A stretch of DNA of 46,559 bases from CSP1-5 sp964558395 (GCA_964558395.1 CAZLDS010000021.1:1-46559), one strand, 5' to 3'; numbered from the stretch's first letter, positions 32,717 to 40,880 are shown. Program-made: numbers and translations. The notes: generated by a model not told the origin, from the letters alone.

Positions 32717-33562
32717 ATGCATAGGAGAAAGCCCCTGAGTACCGTGTGGTCCATCGTGCTGGTGGTCGTCGGAGGCTATGTGGCCCTGTTACTCTACCTG
32801 TACTTTTTTCAAGCGAATTTCCTTTACTTGCCTCAGATTCCATCTTACGAGATTCTTGCCAGGCCAGACACCATCGGGCTCGCCTATGAGGAGGTAACGA
32901 TTGTCACGGATGAAGGCGTTCCCCTGGATGCCTGGTTCCTGCCTGTGGACCAACCGCGGGGTGTCTTATTGTTTTTTCACGGCAATGCGGGGAATATCTC
33001 CCATCGCCTCGACTCGTTGAAGGTCTTCAACGAGTTAGGTCTGGCGACGCTTATCTTTGATTACCGAGGGTACGGACGCAGCCGTGGTGTCCCCTCGGAG
33101 GAGGGCACGTACCGTGATGCCGAGGCGGTTTGGCGCTACGTTACCGAGCAACGGCACACGAAACCGAAAGACACAGTGCTTTTTGGGCGGTCGCTCGGTT
33201 CGGCCGTCGCGGCGTATCTGGCAACCCAGCACACACCCGGAGCCCTGATTATCGAGTCTGGCTTTACGTCCGTCCCCGACATGGCGGCAGAGGCCTATCC
33301 TTTCTTTCCGGCCCGGTGGCTCGCCCGCTTTCGCTATGACACCGAGGCCTATCTTGAGTCCGTCTCGTGTCCCGTCCTGATTGTGCACAGTCGAGATGAC
33401 GAGATTGTCCCGTTTGCGCATGGGCGCCGATTGTTCGCGGTGGCCAATGCACCGAAGCAGCTCTTAGAGATGCGTGGCGGGCACAACGAGGGGTTTCTTG
33501 TCAGTGGACAGACCTACATGGACGGCTTGGATGCTTTTCTCAAGACGCACCTAGGACGATGA
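32717..33562 (+). CDS. Membrane-anchored alpha/beta hydrolase (Bem46/YfhR-like)
   Basis: ATG at 32717 gives 281 residues. An N-terminal membrane segment (VWSIVLVVVGGYVALLLYLY) anchors a hydrolase domain. The oxyanion-region motif FFHGNAGNISHR, FDYRGYGRSRG, the nucleophile elbow FGRSLGSAVA, the acid in HSRDDEIVP and the base in GGHNEGF form a complete catalytic set. The arrangement matches the Bem46/FrsA-like family found in many bacteria, of unknown natural substrate. The active site would face outside or inside depending on anchor topology. Adjacent GTG at 32714 is an alternative start. Confidence 0.82.
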   Translation: MHRRKPLSTVWSIVLVVVGGYVALLLYLYFFQANFLYLPQIPSYEILARPDTIGLAYEEVTIVTDEGVPLDAWFLPVDQPRGVLLFFHGNAGNISHRLDSLKVFNELGLATLIFDYRGYGRSRGVPSEEGTYRDAEAVWRYVTEQRHTKPKDTVLFGRSLGSAVAAYLATQHTPGALIIESGFTSVPDMAAEAYPFFPARWLARFRYDTEAYLESVSCPVLIVHSRDDEIVPFAHGRRLFAVANAPKQLLEMRGGHNEGFLVSGQTYMDGLDAFLKTHLGR

Positions 33563-33593
33563 GCGAAGTTCAAGAGGGGATGGCGCTGATGGT

Positions 33594-33920
33594 CTAGAGA
33601 CTCCCCCAGTGCTGGAAGAAGACCCCGACCGCCTCGGCAATGAGGGCCCCGGCCACAAAGCCGCCCCATGCGCCGATGAGCATCCCGAGGGCGGCGCCCA
33701 GGTCCTCAAGCCACCCACCCAGCCAATTGCCGGCCATGTGGCCCAGGAAGATGAGGAACGTCGTCAGACACGCCAGCCCGATCGCGAGCAGCACTCCGCG
33801 ACCTTGCGACCGCCATCCCCACAGCGTCAGGTCATCTTTTGCATTCCGGAGACGTGTGCGGACATTCACGGCCTTCTGAACAGGTCCTCCGTTCTGTGTC
33901 CCTCTTTTGCTCAGGACCAT
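33594..33920 (-). CDS. Small membrane protein, paralogue of 23185-23487
   Basis: Minus-strand ATG at 33920 follows AAGGAG and gives 108 residues. The layout equals that of its paralogue: a basic soluble start with KDDLTLWGWRSQGRG, then two glycine-rich helices (LLAIGLACLTTFLIFLGHMA and AALGMLIGAWGGFVAGALIA). It is convergent with the hydrolase gene 31 bases away. No function is known to me. Confidence 0.72.
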   Translation of the reverse strand: MVLSKRGTQNGGPVQKAVNVRTRLRNAKDDLTLWGWRSQGRGVLLAIGLACLTTFLIFLGHMAGNWLGGWLEDLGAALGMLIGAWGGFVAGALIAEAVGVFFQHWGSL

Positions 33921-34229
33921 CGATGACTCCTTGTAGATTTTTTCAGTTCACGTACGGCCCAATGGATTGCCGCGGTGGGGGACATCCCGCGTACGATCGC
34001 CTTTGCGTATCGGCTGGTCCATTGGGCAGGGGGGCGTGGATGGTCGCGATGCTCCGTGATGATCCGACGAGAATGATAGTCTGTTATAGCTGTGTGTCCA
34101 AGTGTTTTCCCCATGGTTTGGCATCACGAGATCTGCCATCGGCCATGGGGTTGAAGGCCGTCCGGGGATATCCCTTGACAGCGAACAGAGGAGATTCCTA
34201 CCATAAGACGAATGTTTCTGGGGGGAAGG
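33921..34229. other. Intergenic region before queD
   Basis: About 310 bases. A possible promoter for queD is TTGACA (34175-34180), an 18-base spacer and TACCAT (34199-34204). A minus-strand frame of 67 codons (34114-33911) overlaps the next gene's start but has no family signal. Confidence 0.4.
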
Positions 34230-34658
34230 ATGAAGGCCTCAAGGGACTTCGAATTTGATGCAGCACACCGAGTCCTGGGTCATGCAGGTGCGTGCGCATT
34301 CCTGCACGGGCATCGATATCGTCTGCGCGTGGGGGTGGAGGCAGCCGCTTTAAACGCCCTCGGCATGCTCATGGACTTCGGCGATATCAAACGAATTGTG
34401 GACGAGCGCGTGGTGAGGAAGTGGGATCACGCCGCCCTCTTTCGCTACGATGATCCCCTCGTCCAGGCAATCCTCGAGGCCCAAGCTGAAGCTCCGGAGC
34501 GGGTCGTCACCCTGCCCGATAACCCGACAGCCGAAGTGATGGCGAGGATCGCCTTTCAAGAGATCGCCAAGGCCTTGCCCGAGGGCGTGGCCCTGACCGA
34601 GGTGACGATATGGGAGACTGCCAACTGCTCTGCCTCCATCACCGTGGGTCATTCGTGA
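34230..34658 (+). CDS. queD: 6-carboxytetrahydropterin synthase (QueD/PTPS family)
   Basis: ATG at 34230 follows GGGGGAAGG and gives 142 residues. Zinc ligands are His13 (FDAAHRV) and His26/His28 (FLHGHRY). Cys22 before HGH is the catalytic cysteine. MDFGDIK, the WDHAAL segment and PTAEVMARIAF are family hallmarks, and Glu of IWETANCSASI supplies the pterin anchor. It makes the 6-carboxy-tetrahydropterin precursor of queuosine and other 7-deazapurines. No other queuosine gene is in the window. An in-frame ATG at 34212 is a less likely start. Confidence 0.9.
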   Translation: MKASRDFEFDAAHRVLGHAGACAFLHGHRYRLRVGVEAAALNALGMLMDFGDIKRIVDERVVRKWDHAALFRYDDPLVQAILEAQAEAPERVVTLPDNPTAEVMARIAFQEIAKALPEGVALTEVTIWETANCSASITVGHS

Positions 34659-34779
34659 ATACCTCTCCCGCCCCAACACTCGCTTCTCCCGGTCACATAG
34701 CGTAATCCTGCCGCCTCTTGCCTCATTCTTCGTACATAAGGAAATCGAATTTCCCCGCCACGAGGCAGGACGAAGATGT

Positions 34780-34793
34780 GGTCTTACATTTGC
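34780..34793 (+). promoter_or_regulatory. Possible sigma-54 type promoter for signal peptidase I
   Basis: TGGTCTTACATTTGCAAG: GG (34780-34781), ten bases, GC (34792-34793). The -12 half is good, the -24 half (TGGTCT) weaker. Leader of about 55 bases to the GTG at 34862. Confidence 0.4.
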
Positions 34794-34861
34794 AAGTCAG
34801 GACCCTGCCGACGTTTGTATCGCCAACGCGGCGGGCACTTGAGGGCAGGGATTAGGCGGGG

Positions 34862-35416
34862 GTGAGGCAATCGGGCGTGAAAGGCGACAGAAGACGCTTT
34901 TTCAATTGGCGGTTCCTTTGGATCGAGAGGCGCAAAGCCAACAGGCTGGCCTTTATCCTTTTCTGGTCCATCCTGATGTATCTCTTCATTAAAACTTTCA
35001 TCGTGAGCGTCGGCGTCGTCGACGACATCAGCATGCTCCCGACCCTACCCGAGGGAGGGTACTACTTGGTCAACAGGTACATATACCACTTTGCCCCTCC
35101 AGAGCGTGGGGACATCGTGGTGCTCCGCGGGAGCGAATCTGTTCCCGAGGAGCTTGTCAAGCGTGTGATCGGGCTTCCAGGAGAGACTATCAGCATAAGA
35201 TCCAACCACGTCTATATCAACGGCCGCTCGTTGGACGAACCGTATGCCGCCGGCGGCACCTATCCAAATCTCGGTCCGCATCGCATTGCGGAAGATGCCT
35301 ACTTCGTGCTGGGCGATAACCGCCCGGTGAGCAACGATAGCCGCCATTTCGGGGCCGTTCCGCGGGAAGATATCAGGGGGAAAATCGTGCCGGAAGAGTC
35401 GTTTCCGTTGCGCTGA
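34862..35416 (+). CDS. lepB: Signal peptidase I
   Basis: GTG at 34862 follows AGGCGGGG and gives 184 residues with one N-terminal membrane segment (residues about 29-50). S26 family boxes are complete: ISMLPTL with nucleophile Ser57, RGDIVVLRG, ELVKRVIGLPGE with general base Lys100, and GDNRPVSNDSRHFG. It removes signal peptides on the outer face of the inner membrane. It is short compared with the E. coli enzyme and resembles the single-anchor type. A close paralogue follows 134 bases on. Confidence 0.9.
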   Translation: MRQSGVKGDRRRFFNWRFLWIERRKANRLAFILFWSILMYLFIKTFIVSVGVVDDISMLPTLPEGGYYLVNRYIYHFAPPERGDIVVLRGSESVPEELVKRVIGLPGETISIRSNHVYINGRSLDEPYAAGGTYPNLGPHRIAEDAYFVLGDNRPVSNDSRHFGAVPREDIRGKIVPEESFPLR

Positions 35417-35456
35417 CCCGCATGGGGCTGCCCCCGTTTCCCTCTTGATCCGACTT

Positions 35457-35470
35457 GGCCCAACATTTGC
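35457..35470 (+). promoter_or_regulatory. Sigma-54 type promoter for the second signal peptidase
   Basis: TTGGCCCAACATTTGCGA: GG (35457-35458), ten bases, GC (35469-35470), 80 bases before the ATG at 35551. Confidence 0.6.
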
Positions 35471-35550
35471 GAAAAAACCGGTCTCTGAGGCAGCGCTGAA
35501 CGAGGTGGTGGCCGGTCCAAGATGACTGAAGAGGAATGAGGGAATTGGCG

Positions 35551-36108
35551 ATGGACCTAATTGCTCCTGCAGGCGCCCCGAAGAGAAAGTTTTGGGACTG
35601 GCATTACGTCCGGAAGGAGAAACGAAGGCCCTACCGGATGGCATTTGTTCTCTTCTGGGGCATCCTGATGTGTTTCGTCAGCAAAGCCTATATCGTCAGC
35701 TTCGAATACGTCGCGGACCATAGCATGCAAGCGACCGTCCGCCAGGACGGCCATTACTTGGTGAACAGGTATATCTATCACTTTAGCAAACCAGAGCGAG
35801 GGGACATCGTCGTGTTACAACGGGGCAACTATAGCTCCGAGGAGGAGATCAAACGCGTCATCGGACTCCCCGGAGAGGGAGTACAGATCAAATCTGGCTC
35901 CGTCTACATCAACGGCAACCGGTTAAACGAACCATACGCTTCCGTCGCTACCTATCCTGATTACGGGCCGAACACCCTGGGCGAAGACGCCTACTTTGTC
36001 CTGGCGGCTAACCGAGGGGTGCGTGGGGACGGCCGTGAGTACGGACCTGTTCGGTTCGAAATGATCAGGGGGAAGATCAAGCCGGGCGACTTGTTCTCCT
36101 TCAACTAA
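35551..36108 (+). CDS. Signal peptidase I paralogue with degenerate C-terminal box
   Basis: ATG at 35551 follows GAGGGA and gives 185 residues. It aligns end to end with the gene upstream: a single anchor, YVADHSMQATV with Ser58, RGDIVVLQRG, and EEIKRVIGLPGE with Lys101. The last conserved box, GDNxxxSxDSRxFG in the neighbour, reads AANRGVRGDGREYGPV here, so the Asp and Ser residues that support the catalytic dyad are lost. The Ser/Lys dyad remains. It may be a specialised or weakened peptidase. Both genes have their own promoter-like sites. Confidence 0.82.
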   Translation: MDLIAPAGAPKRKFWDWHYVRKEKRRPYRMAFVLFWGILMCFVSKAYIVSFEYVADHSMQATVRQDGHYLVNRYIYHFSKPERGDIVVLQRGNYSSEEEIKRVIGLPGEGVQIKSGSVYINGNRLNEPYASVATYPDYGPNTLGEDAYFVLAANRGVRGDGREYGPVRFEMIRGKIKPGDLFSFN

Positions 36109-36269
36109 TCCCCCCGTCCCCAAGTTCTTCACACTCCATCCCCGTCCAGATTGCACCTCGATCGCCGCGTATCCTGCTCCGCGCCTGATAACGCTTGGAC
36201 TTTAGCAAAGAACAAGAAGCTCCGGGGGATGGGGCTCGGGTAGGGAGAATTCGCACAAGGGTCTCGCAC

Positions 36270-37038
36270 CAACCACAGTCGTTTGGGGTACTTTGCTGCT
36301 TTGTACCGGAAAGTCACCGTCAAGGTCAAAGAGGGGATCGCACCTGGGTTCTTTGACGATGGGGAACGGATGGACCGATTAGACGTCGTCTTTTCCAACC
36401 GCTACCTCGAGGCGTTCGAGCGGTTTCACAAGAATAAGGTGCTCACGCGATCATGGAAGATCGCTTTTGACGCCTCAAAGCTGTGGTGGCCCATTGTGCT
36501 GAGCACTTGCTGCGCGGCATGAATGCGCATATCAATCTTGATCTGGCTTGATCTGGGTATCGCTGGGACGAGGACCAGCCCTGGGGACGAGTCCACCACC
36601 TCAAGGATGACTTCAATAAGATCAACGAGATTCTCGCCTCGCTTGTCGACGCTCGTCGACGGTGTCCAACGAGAACTCGCTGAGATTTGGCCTGTACTCG
36701 CACTTCTTGGACCCCGTAGGAGGGAGGACAGACGAGGCTCTTCTAAACTTCAGCATGGAAAAAGCGCGAGACTGCGCGTGGGGGGTGCAGAAATTTTGGC
36801 TCCTCTGGGGGAAGCCGATCGCATGTCCAGCATAGATAACCTCGATAAGAAGAAAGTTGTATCACTCGCATATAGAGTCTTGAAACCTGGCTTGATTACT
36901 TGGTTACTGATGGGGCGAACAAGATCATCCGCCTCGGCGAAAGAGGAACGATACCGCACATTATGGACATTCTTGGATAGATGGGATATATTAAACCAAC
37001 GCATTCGCTGCATGGTTTCATTGGCCAATATCGTTTAG
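36270..37038 (+). pseudogene. DUF5995-like protein, multiply frameshifted
   Basis: The first frame gives GYFAALYRKVTVKVKEGIAP, MDRLDVVFSNRYLEAFERFH and SWKIAFDASKLWWPIVL. The next gives EHLLRGMNAHINLDLA and DDFNKINEILASLVDA. A third gives DGVQRELAEIWPVLALLG, followed by ALLNFSMEKARDCAW in yet another frame and IDNLDKKKVVSLAYRVLKPG at the end. Order and content match the DUF5995 family, an all-helical protein of unknown role. At least three frame changes and an in-frame stop after HINLDLA disable it. Confidence 0.6.
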
Positions 37039-37059
37039 ACGGAAAAGTGGGGCGAGCGA

Positions 37060-37392
37060 GTGGCCTACTATCTGGTGAGAGCCAAGGCAAAGCCCGAGCG
37101 GCTGACGGAGCTCGAAAACTTACTGGCCCAGAAGGCTTTTGAAGGTCTCCAGCCTTTTGGCAAATCGTTGAGCGCGGGCCTCTGTGGGGCGCGCCTGGCC
37201 GTTGACGGCCTGGCGGTGTGGGAAGAAGAGGATTATTGCTCGCCGCCACTGGCCATGGAGCGGGAGGCGATGCTCGACACGTACTTTGATGACATTCAGG
37301 TCGAGGCGGTCAAGGTGAGCGAGGGCTGGAAGCGCATTCGGGACCTTCCCCGCCTTTTTCCCGCCCTGCCTGTGCAGAGGGCTGAGGACTGA
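37060..37392 (+). CDS. Hypothetical protein, 110 residues
   Basis: GTG at 37060 opens MAYYLVRAKAKPERLTELEN; GGGGCGAG precedes it. The fold looks alpha/beta, with an EEEDYCSPPLAMEREAMLDT segment rich in acid residues followed by a helix with YFDDIQVEAVKV. The start resembles small ferredoxin-like (YCII or muconolactone-like) domains, but no family can be named. There is a clean frame, normal codon use and no competing frame. Confidence 0.6.
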   Translation: MAYYLVRAKAKPERLTELENLLAQKAFEGLQPFGKSLSAGLCGARLAVDGLAVWEEEDYCSPPLAMEREAMLDTYFDDIQVEAVKVSEGWKRIRDLPRLFPALPVQRAED

Positions 37393-37409
37393 GCGCCGCT
37401 CGGGGGTGG

Positions 37410-37715
37410 CTATCGGAGCTGAATGCTGCCGGTGGCCGGGTCGTAGACATACAGGTCAGGGTCGATTCCCTGGTTCTATACTAGCGACAGATCGGTTAGG
37501 CTGGAGGGATACCGTCGCCGTTCAACGTAGTACTCCTGGATTCCCGTCTTGATCGCCTGCATGTCAGTCCGTGCTTTAACCGTTTGTGTCCGTTCGTGGG
37601 CTCCGAGCACCTCGTTTCCGTATTGCGTAATGGGGTTCTGGCTCTCACTACACCCAAGCGTCACAAGCAGTACCATGCCGACAACGGAGACCGGGGCGAA
37701 GTGTTTTCCAAACAT
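37410..37715 (-). pseudogene. Lipoprotein with pseudopilin-like domain, in-frame TAG
   Basis: Minus-strand ATG at 37715 opens a lipoprotein signal with lipobox VTLGCSES. The mature part, ARTDMQAIKTGIQEYYVERR and YPSSLTDLSLV, resembles the globular end of type II secretion pseudopilins (GspG). A TAG then interrupts the frame. The same frame goes on with NQGIDPDLYVYDPATGSIQL to a TAG at 37412-37410. CAG to TAG is the likely mutation. The product up to the first stop (79 residues) might still be made. Confidence 0.6.
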
Positions 37716-37838
37716 GTTGTCCTCCTTGCAGATTGCCGGGGAAGCGATGCCAGCAAATTGCTAAGTTGCCGGGAGAGCCCTTGCCCTGATAGAGTGCCGC
37801 GACCCGGGAATATGCACGATCCAAGGGGGGGACGGTTG

Positions 37839-38546
37839 ATGCCTATGAAACGGATCGTGGAAGGACGCTTGGGGCGTTGGGGTCTTGGAGCAGGGCTGGT
37901 AACCCTGGGCCTCGTGTGCGGTCCCGTTAATGCCGCCTGGGCCCAAGAAGTGGTCGTTGTCGACTTCGGTAAGGTCAAAGCGCCGGTCCCTGAGGGATGG
38001 GAGCTGTCGGAGAAAGCAGGAGAAGCAGACCTGGCGCTCGTCAATGACGGGAACGGCCAGGTGCTCAAGTTGGGGAGTGTGTCTTCATCCTATTCTCTCG
38101 ACACAAAGGTTGAGATTGACCTCAAGCAGACCCCCTACCTCGAGTGGCAGTGGAAGGTCACCGAGGTACCAGAGGGTGGAGATTTCCGGGACGACGACGC
38201 AGACGACCAAGCCGCTCAGCTTTTTGTCGTCTTTAAATGGGACTCTCTCCGGAAAGAGGCAATCGCCTACATCTGGGACAGCACCGCTCCAGCAGGGACC
38301 ATGGCCAAGGTTGCCCCTCCGCTGTTCTATCCATTCTTGAAGATCCATGCGGTGGTGGTCGAATCGGGCCACGCGGAATTGGGAAAGTGGGTAACCGTGA
38401 CGCGGAACGTGGTCGAGGACTACAAAAAACTTTTTGGGCGTGAACCGGGAGAGGTTCAGGGCATCAGAATTCAAATCAACAGTCAGTACACGAAATCACG
38501 GGCCGAGGCTTACTGGAAGTCCGTGATATTTAAGCCTTACCCCTGA
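37839..38546 (+). CDS. DUF3047 exported protein, copy 1
   Basis: ATG at 37839 follows AAGGGGGGGAC and gives 235 residues with a signal peptide ending AAWAQE. The mature DUF3047 domain shows VVVDFGKVKAPVPEGWEL, YLEWQWKV, DDQAAQLFVVF, IAYIWDST and, near the end, WVTVTRNVVEDYKKLFG and GIRIQINSQYTKSRAEAYW. These are beta-sandwich-like and have no known activity; a carbohydrate-binding role is often guessed. A paralogue (39152-39850) shares more than half its residues by eye. Confidence 0.85.
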   Translation: MPMKRIVEGRLGRWGLGAGLVTLGLVCGPVNAAWAQEVVVVDFGKVKAPVPEGWELSEKAGEADLALVNDGNGQVLKLGSVSSSYSLDTKVEIDLKQTPYLEWQWKVTEVPEGGDFRDDDADDQAAQLFVVFKWDSLRKEAIAYIWDSTAPAGTMAKVAPPLFYPFLKIHAVVVESGHAELGKWVTVTRNVVEDYKKLFGREPGEVQGIRIQINSQYTKSRAEAYWKSVIFKPYP

Positions 38547-38679
38547 CAGCATCCTCTGTAGTGATCCCACCCTTTGCGTGCCGCACACTTCGCGGACGCG
38601 GTCCTGGTACAATCCTTGCTAGCGGGGCTATAGCTGTGAAGCGCGTGAACTTTTCATCCCTGAAATCGAGGGCCATGGA

Positions 38680-39047
38680 TTACTGCTGGCCCGCACCGAG
38701 CACTTGCGGGGCAAATAGAAAGACCTGATTAAGGAGCCAGTTGAGCGGTTCGGTGATGAGCGTGAGGCCAAGGGCCTGGAAGATTGTGACCAACACGAAG
38801 AGCATGATGAGGACCTGGGATCCCTTTACCCCGTCACCCGCTCCACGTCGACTCCGCGAGCCCCTTCCTCCCCAGCGATCCAGTGCGCGAGTCACGTGCC
38901 CAGGCCGGCACGGCGAAGGCCCCCTTGGACGGCGGCCGCCCCGATCAGGGCCACCAGCCAGCCTACAGTCAGAATCAGTAGCGCCCCCAGCAGGTGGGGA
39001 ATGTATGCTCCGACCAGTTGGGTGATTTGATTCAATGCCTCTTCCAT
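38680..39047 (-). pseudogene. Mechanosensitive-channel-like TM-helix protein, broken
   Basis: Minus-strand ATG at 39047 opens MEEALNQITQLVGAYIPHLL and a long membrane helix (LGALLILTVGWLVALIGAAA). After VQGGLRRAGLGT comes TGA. The same frame continues LAHWIAGEEGARGVDVERV, then a frameshift, and another frame gives SQVLIMLFVLVTIFQALGLT, PLNWLLNQVFLFAPQVLG and a stop at 38680. This is the conserved TM-helix repeat found in some small MscS-like proteins. It has one stop, one frameshift and lost later repeats. Confidence 0.6.
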
Positions 39048-39082
39048 GTTGTCCCCCCCCTTCGTCCTCTACATGATTCCTG

Positions 39083-39096
39083 GGCATGCAACTTGC
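39083..39096 (+). promoter_or_regulatory. Sigma-54 type promoter for DUF3047 copy 2
   Basis: GGGCATGCAACTTGCAA: GG (39083-39084), ten bases, GC (39095-39096), with a leader of about 45 bases to the ATG at 39152. Confidence 0.6.
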
Positions 39097-39151
39097 AAAC
39101 AGCAGACATCGGGCTGCGCGGACGGTGGCTAGCGGGTAGCAAGAGGTACTC

Positions 39152-39850
39152 ATGAGGTATCTTGGGTTCTTAAGAAACCTCGTGCGCTCCCTCGGGCTTG
39201 TGATCCTGACCCTATGCTTCATTCCACGAGGGATGCTTGGGGCTCAACACGAAATTGTCGTTGTCGATTTCACCCAGGAAAATGATGGGGTCCCCCGAGG
39301 ATGGGAGCTGCATGAAAAAGCAGGCAAGGCGGATATGGCGCTTGTCAATGATGGGCAGGGGCGGGTGCTCAGACTCCGGAGCCATGCATCCTCCTTTGCG
39401 CTCCAGAAAGAGGTCGACATTGACTTGAGACAGACCCCAATCCTTGAGTGGCAGTGGAAGGTCACCGAATTGCCGACGGGGGGCGATTTCCGCAACAGCG
39501 CCCGGGACGATCAGGCTGCTCAGCTCTTCGTGTTGTTTTCGCCGGATGTTCTTCGGACAGAGGTGATTGCCTATATCTGGGACACCACGGCTTCACAGGG
39601 GACCACGGGTGAGCCCACCTTTCCCCTGGCGTACCCACTCTTACGGATCCGAACGATGGTGGTCAACTCCGGCGAGGCGAACATAGGGAAGTGGGTCACT
39701 GTGACGCGAAACGTGATGGAGGACTACAGAAAACTCTTTGGTGGAGACCCTGAGAAAGTCTCTGGCATCCGCATACAGATCAATAGCCAACACACGAAAT
39801 CGCGAGCCGAATCCTACTGGAAGTATATGAGAATGAAGGCACAGCCCTGA
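39152..39850 (+). CDS. DUF3047 exported protein, copy 2
   Basis: ATG at 39152 follows GAGGT and gives 232 residues with a signal peptide ending GMLGAQH. It keeps the signatures of copy 1: IVVVDFTQENDGVPRGWEL, ILEWQWKVTELPTGGDF, DDQAAQLFVLF, IAYIWDTT, WVTVTRNVMEDYRKLFGG and INSQHTKSRAESYWK. The two genes flank the broken channel gene. Only this copy has a clear sigma-54 site, so the pair may be expressed under different conditions. Confidence 0.85.
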   Translation: MRYLGFLRNLVRSLGLVILTLCFIPRGMLGAQHEIVVVDFTQENDGVPRGWELHEKAGKADMALVNDGQGRVLRLRSHASSFALQKEVDIDLRQTPILEWQWKVTELPTGGDFRNSARDDQAAQLFVLFSPDVLRTEVIAYIWDTTASQGTTGEPTFPLAYPLLRIRTMVVNSGEANIGKWVTVTRNVMEDYRKLFGGDPEKVSGIRIQINSQHTKSRAESYWKYMRMKAQP

Positions 39851-39927
39851 TCCCAGACCTAGCCATATTCCCCGGTGTTTCGGCGTGACGGGCTTCAGGA
39901 CTCGTGAAGCCAGACGTCGGCTTTGCG

Positions 39928-40365
39928 TCATCCCGCGCTTTCCCGAACAAAGGTGAGTCGAAGATCCGCGAGGATCTGGCGGAGTTGGCCGTGCTCGCCT
40001 GGCCCGGCCGTGGGGCTCACCTGTTCGATTAACGCCGCCATGCAGTCGATGGCAAGTTGAGCTTCTGGCAGGTCCTTAGCGACAAGGCGAGTCTGAGGAT
40101 TTGGGACCAAGCCTAAGTGCATCAGCGCCCGCGTCTGGAGTTCGGCGATGAAAATGAGCGCCAGGTCACGGATGGGAAGGAGGGCGAGATCCCGCCCTTC
40201 CTCTTCACCCGGCGAGGTTTCAGCCCGGGGCGGAGGTTCAGGCGGCACTTCTGTCCGGGGCTCTGAGGCCTGCACGGGCTCTTGGGGCCCCTCTGGCGTC
40301 ACCCGCCGTCGGTCGGTCACGCGAAAGGTGGGTTCATTGTGTGGGTCTTCGGGCTTGTTCGGCAC
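39928..40365 (-). CDS. DUF1844 protein
   Basis: The 145-residue product has a charged, Pro-rich N-terminal half (residues 1-60) and a DUF1844 domain: FIAELQTRALMHLGLVPNP, then LAIDCMAALIEQVSP and GQLRQILADLRLTFV. The function is unknown; the family is widespread in Deltaproteobacteria-like lineages. Minus strand, 19 bases after the YjbQ stop, so the two form an operon. The ribosome site GGAGG lies upstream. Confidence 0.8.
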   Translation of the reverse strand: MPNKPEDPHNEPTFRVTDRRRVTPEGPQEPVQASEPRTEVPPEPPPRAETSPGEEEGRDLALLPIRDLALIFIAELQTRALMHLGLVPNPQTRLVAKDLPEAQLAIDCMAALIEQVSPTAGPGEHGQLRQILADLRLTFVRESAG

Positions 40366-40384
40366 GTGCGATCACCTCCTGAAA

Positions 40385-40804
40385 CTACTCGCCGATAATC
40401 TTGATAAGCACCCGTTTGCGCCGCCGGCCATCGAATTCTCCGTAGAAGATCTGCTCCCAGGGCCCAAAGTCTAACTTGCCGTTGGTTATCGCCACTATCA
40501 CCTCCCGGCCCATGATTTGCCGCTTGAGATGGGCGTCGCCGTTGTCCTCTCCGGTCCGGTTGTGGCGGTACTGGGACACCGGCTCATGCGGGGCAAGCCG
40601 CTCCAGAAAGTCATCGTAATCCTGGATGAGCCCTGACTCGGCGTCGTTGATGTAGACGCTCGCCGTGATGTGCATCGCATTGACCAAGCAGAACCCTTCC
40701 CGGATACCACTCTTTTTCAGGGCAGACTCTACCTGGGGCGTAATATTGATATACGCTCTGCGCGTCTTGGCCTCGAACCACAGCTCTTCACGATATGATT
40801 TCAT
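40385..40804 (-). CDS. yjbQ: YjbQ/UPF0047 family protein
   Basis: Minus-strand ATG at 40804 follows GGAGGAGG and gives 139 residues. Family hallmarks are NAMHITASVYIND, YRHNRTGEDNGDAHLKRQIM and LDFGPWEQIFYGEFDG. The conserved His and Asp residues cluster around a metal-type pocket. Some members have been linked to thiamine phosphate synthase activity, though the role in most species is open. Cytoplasmic and probably trimeric. Confidence 0.9.
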   Translation of the reverse strand: MKSYREELWFEAKTRRAYINITPQVESALKKSGIREGFCLVNAMHITASVYINDAESGLIQDYDDFLERLAPHEPVSQYRHNRTGEDNGDAHLKRQIMGREVIVAITNGKLDFGPWEQIFYGEFDGRRRKRVLIKIIGE

Positions 40805-40880
40805 GAAGCCTCCTCCACGGAGAGACCACTCAGCCGTCACTAGTTCGGATCTGGGACTTCGAGTCGTGAGCGGTTCGACC

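Noticed and set aside
33911..34114. Minus-strand ORF of 67 codons overlapping the start of the 33594-33920 gene
   Set aside because: No family signal and no ribosome site; the downstream gene has its own AAGGAG.
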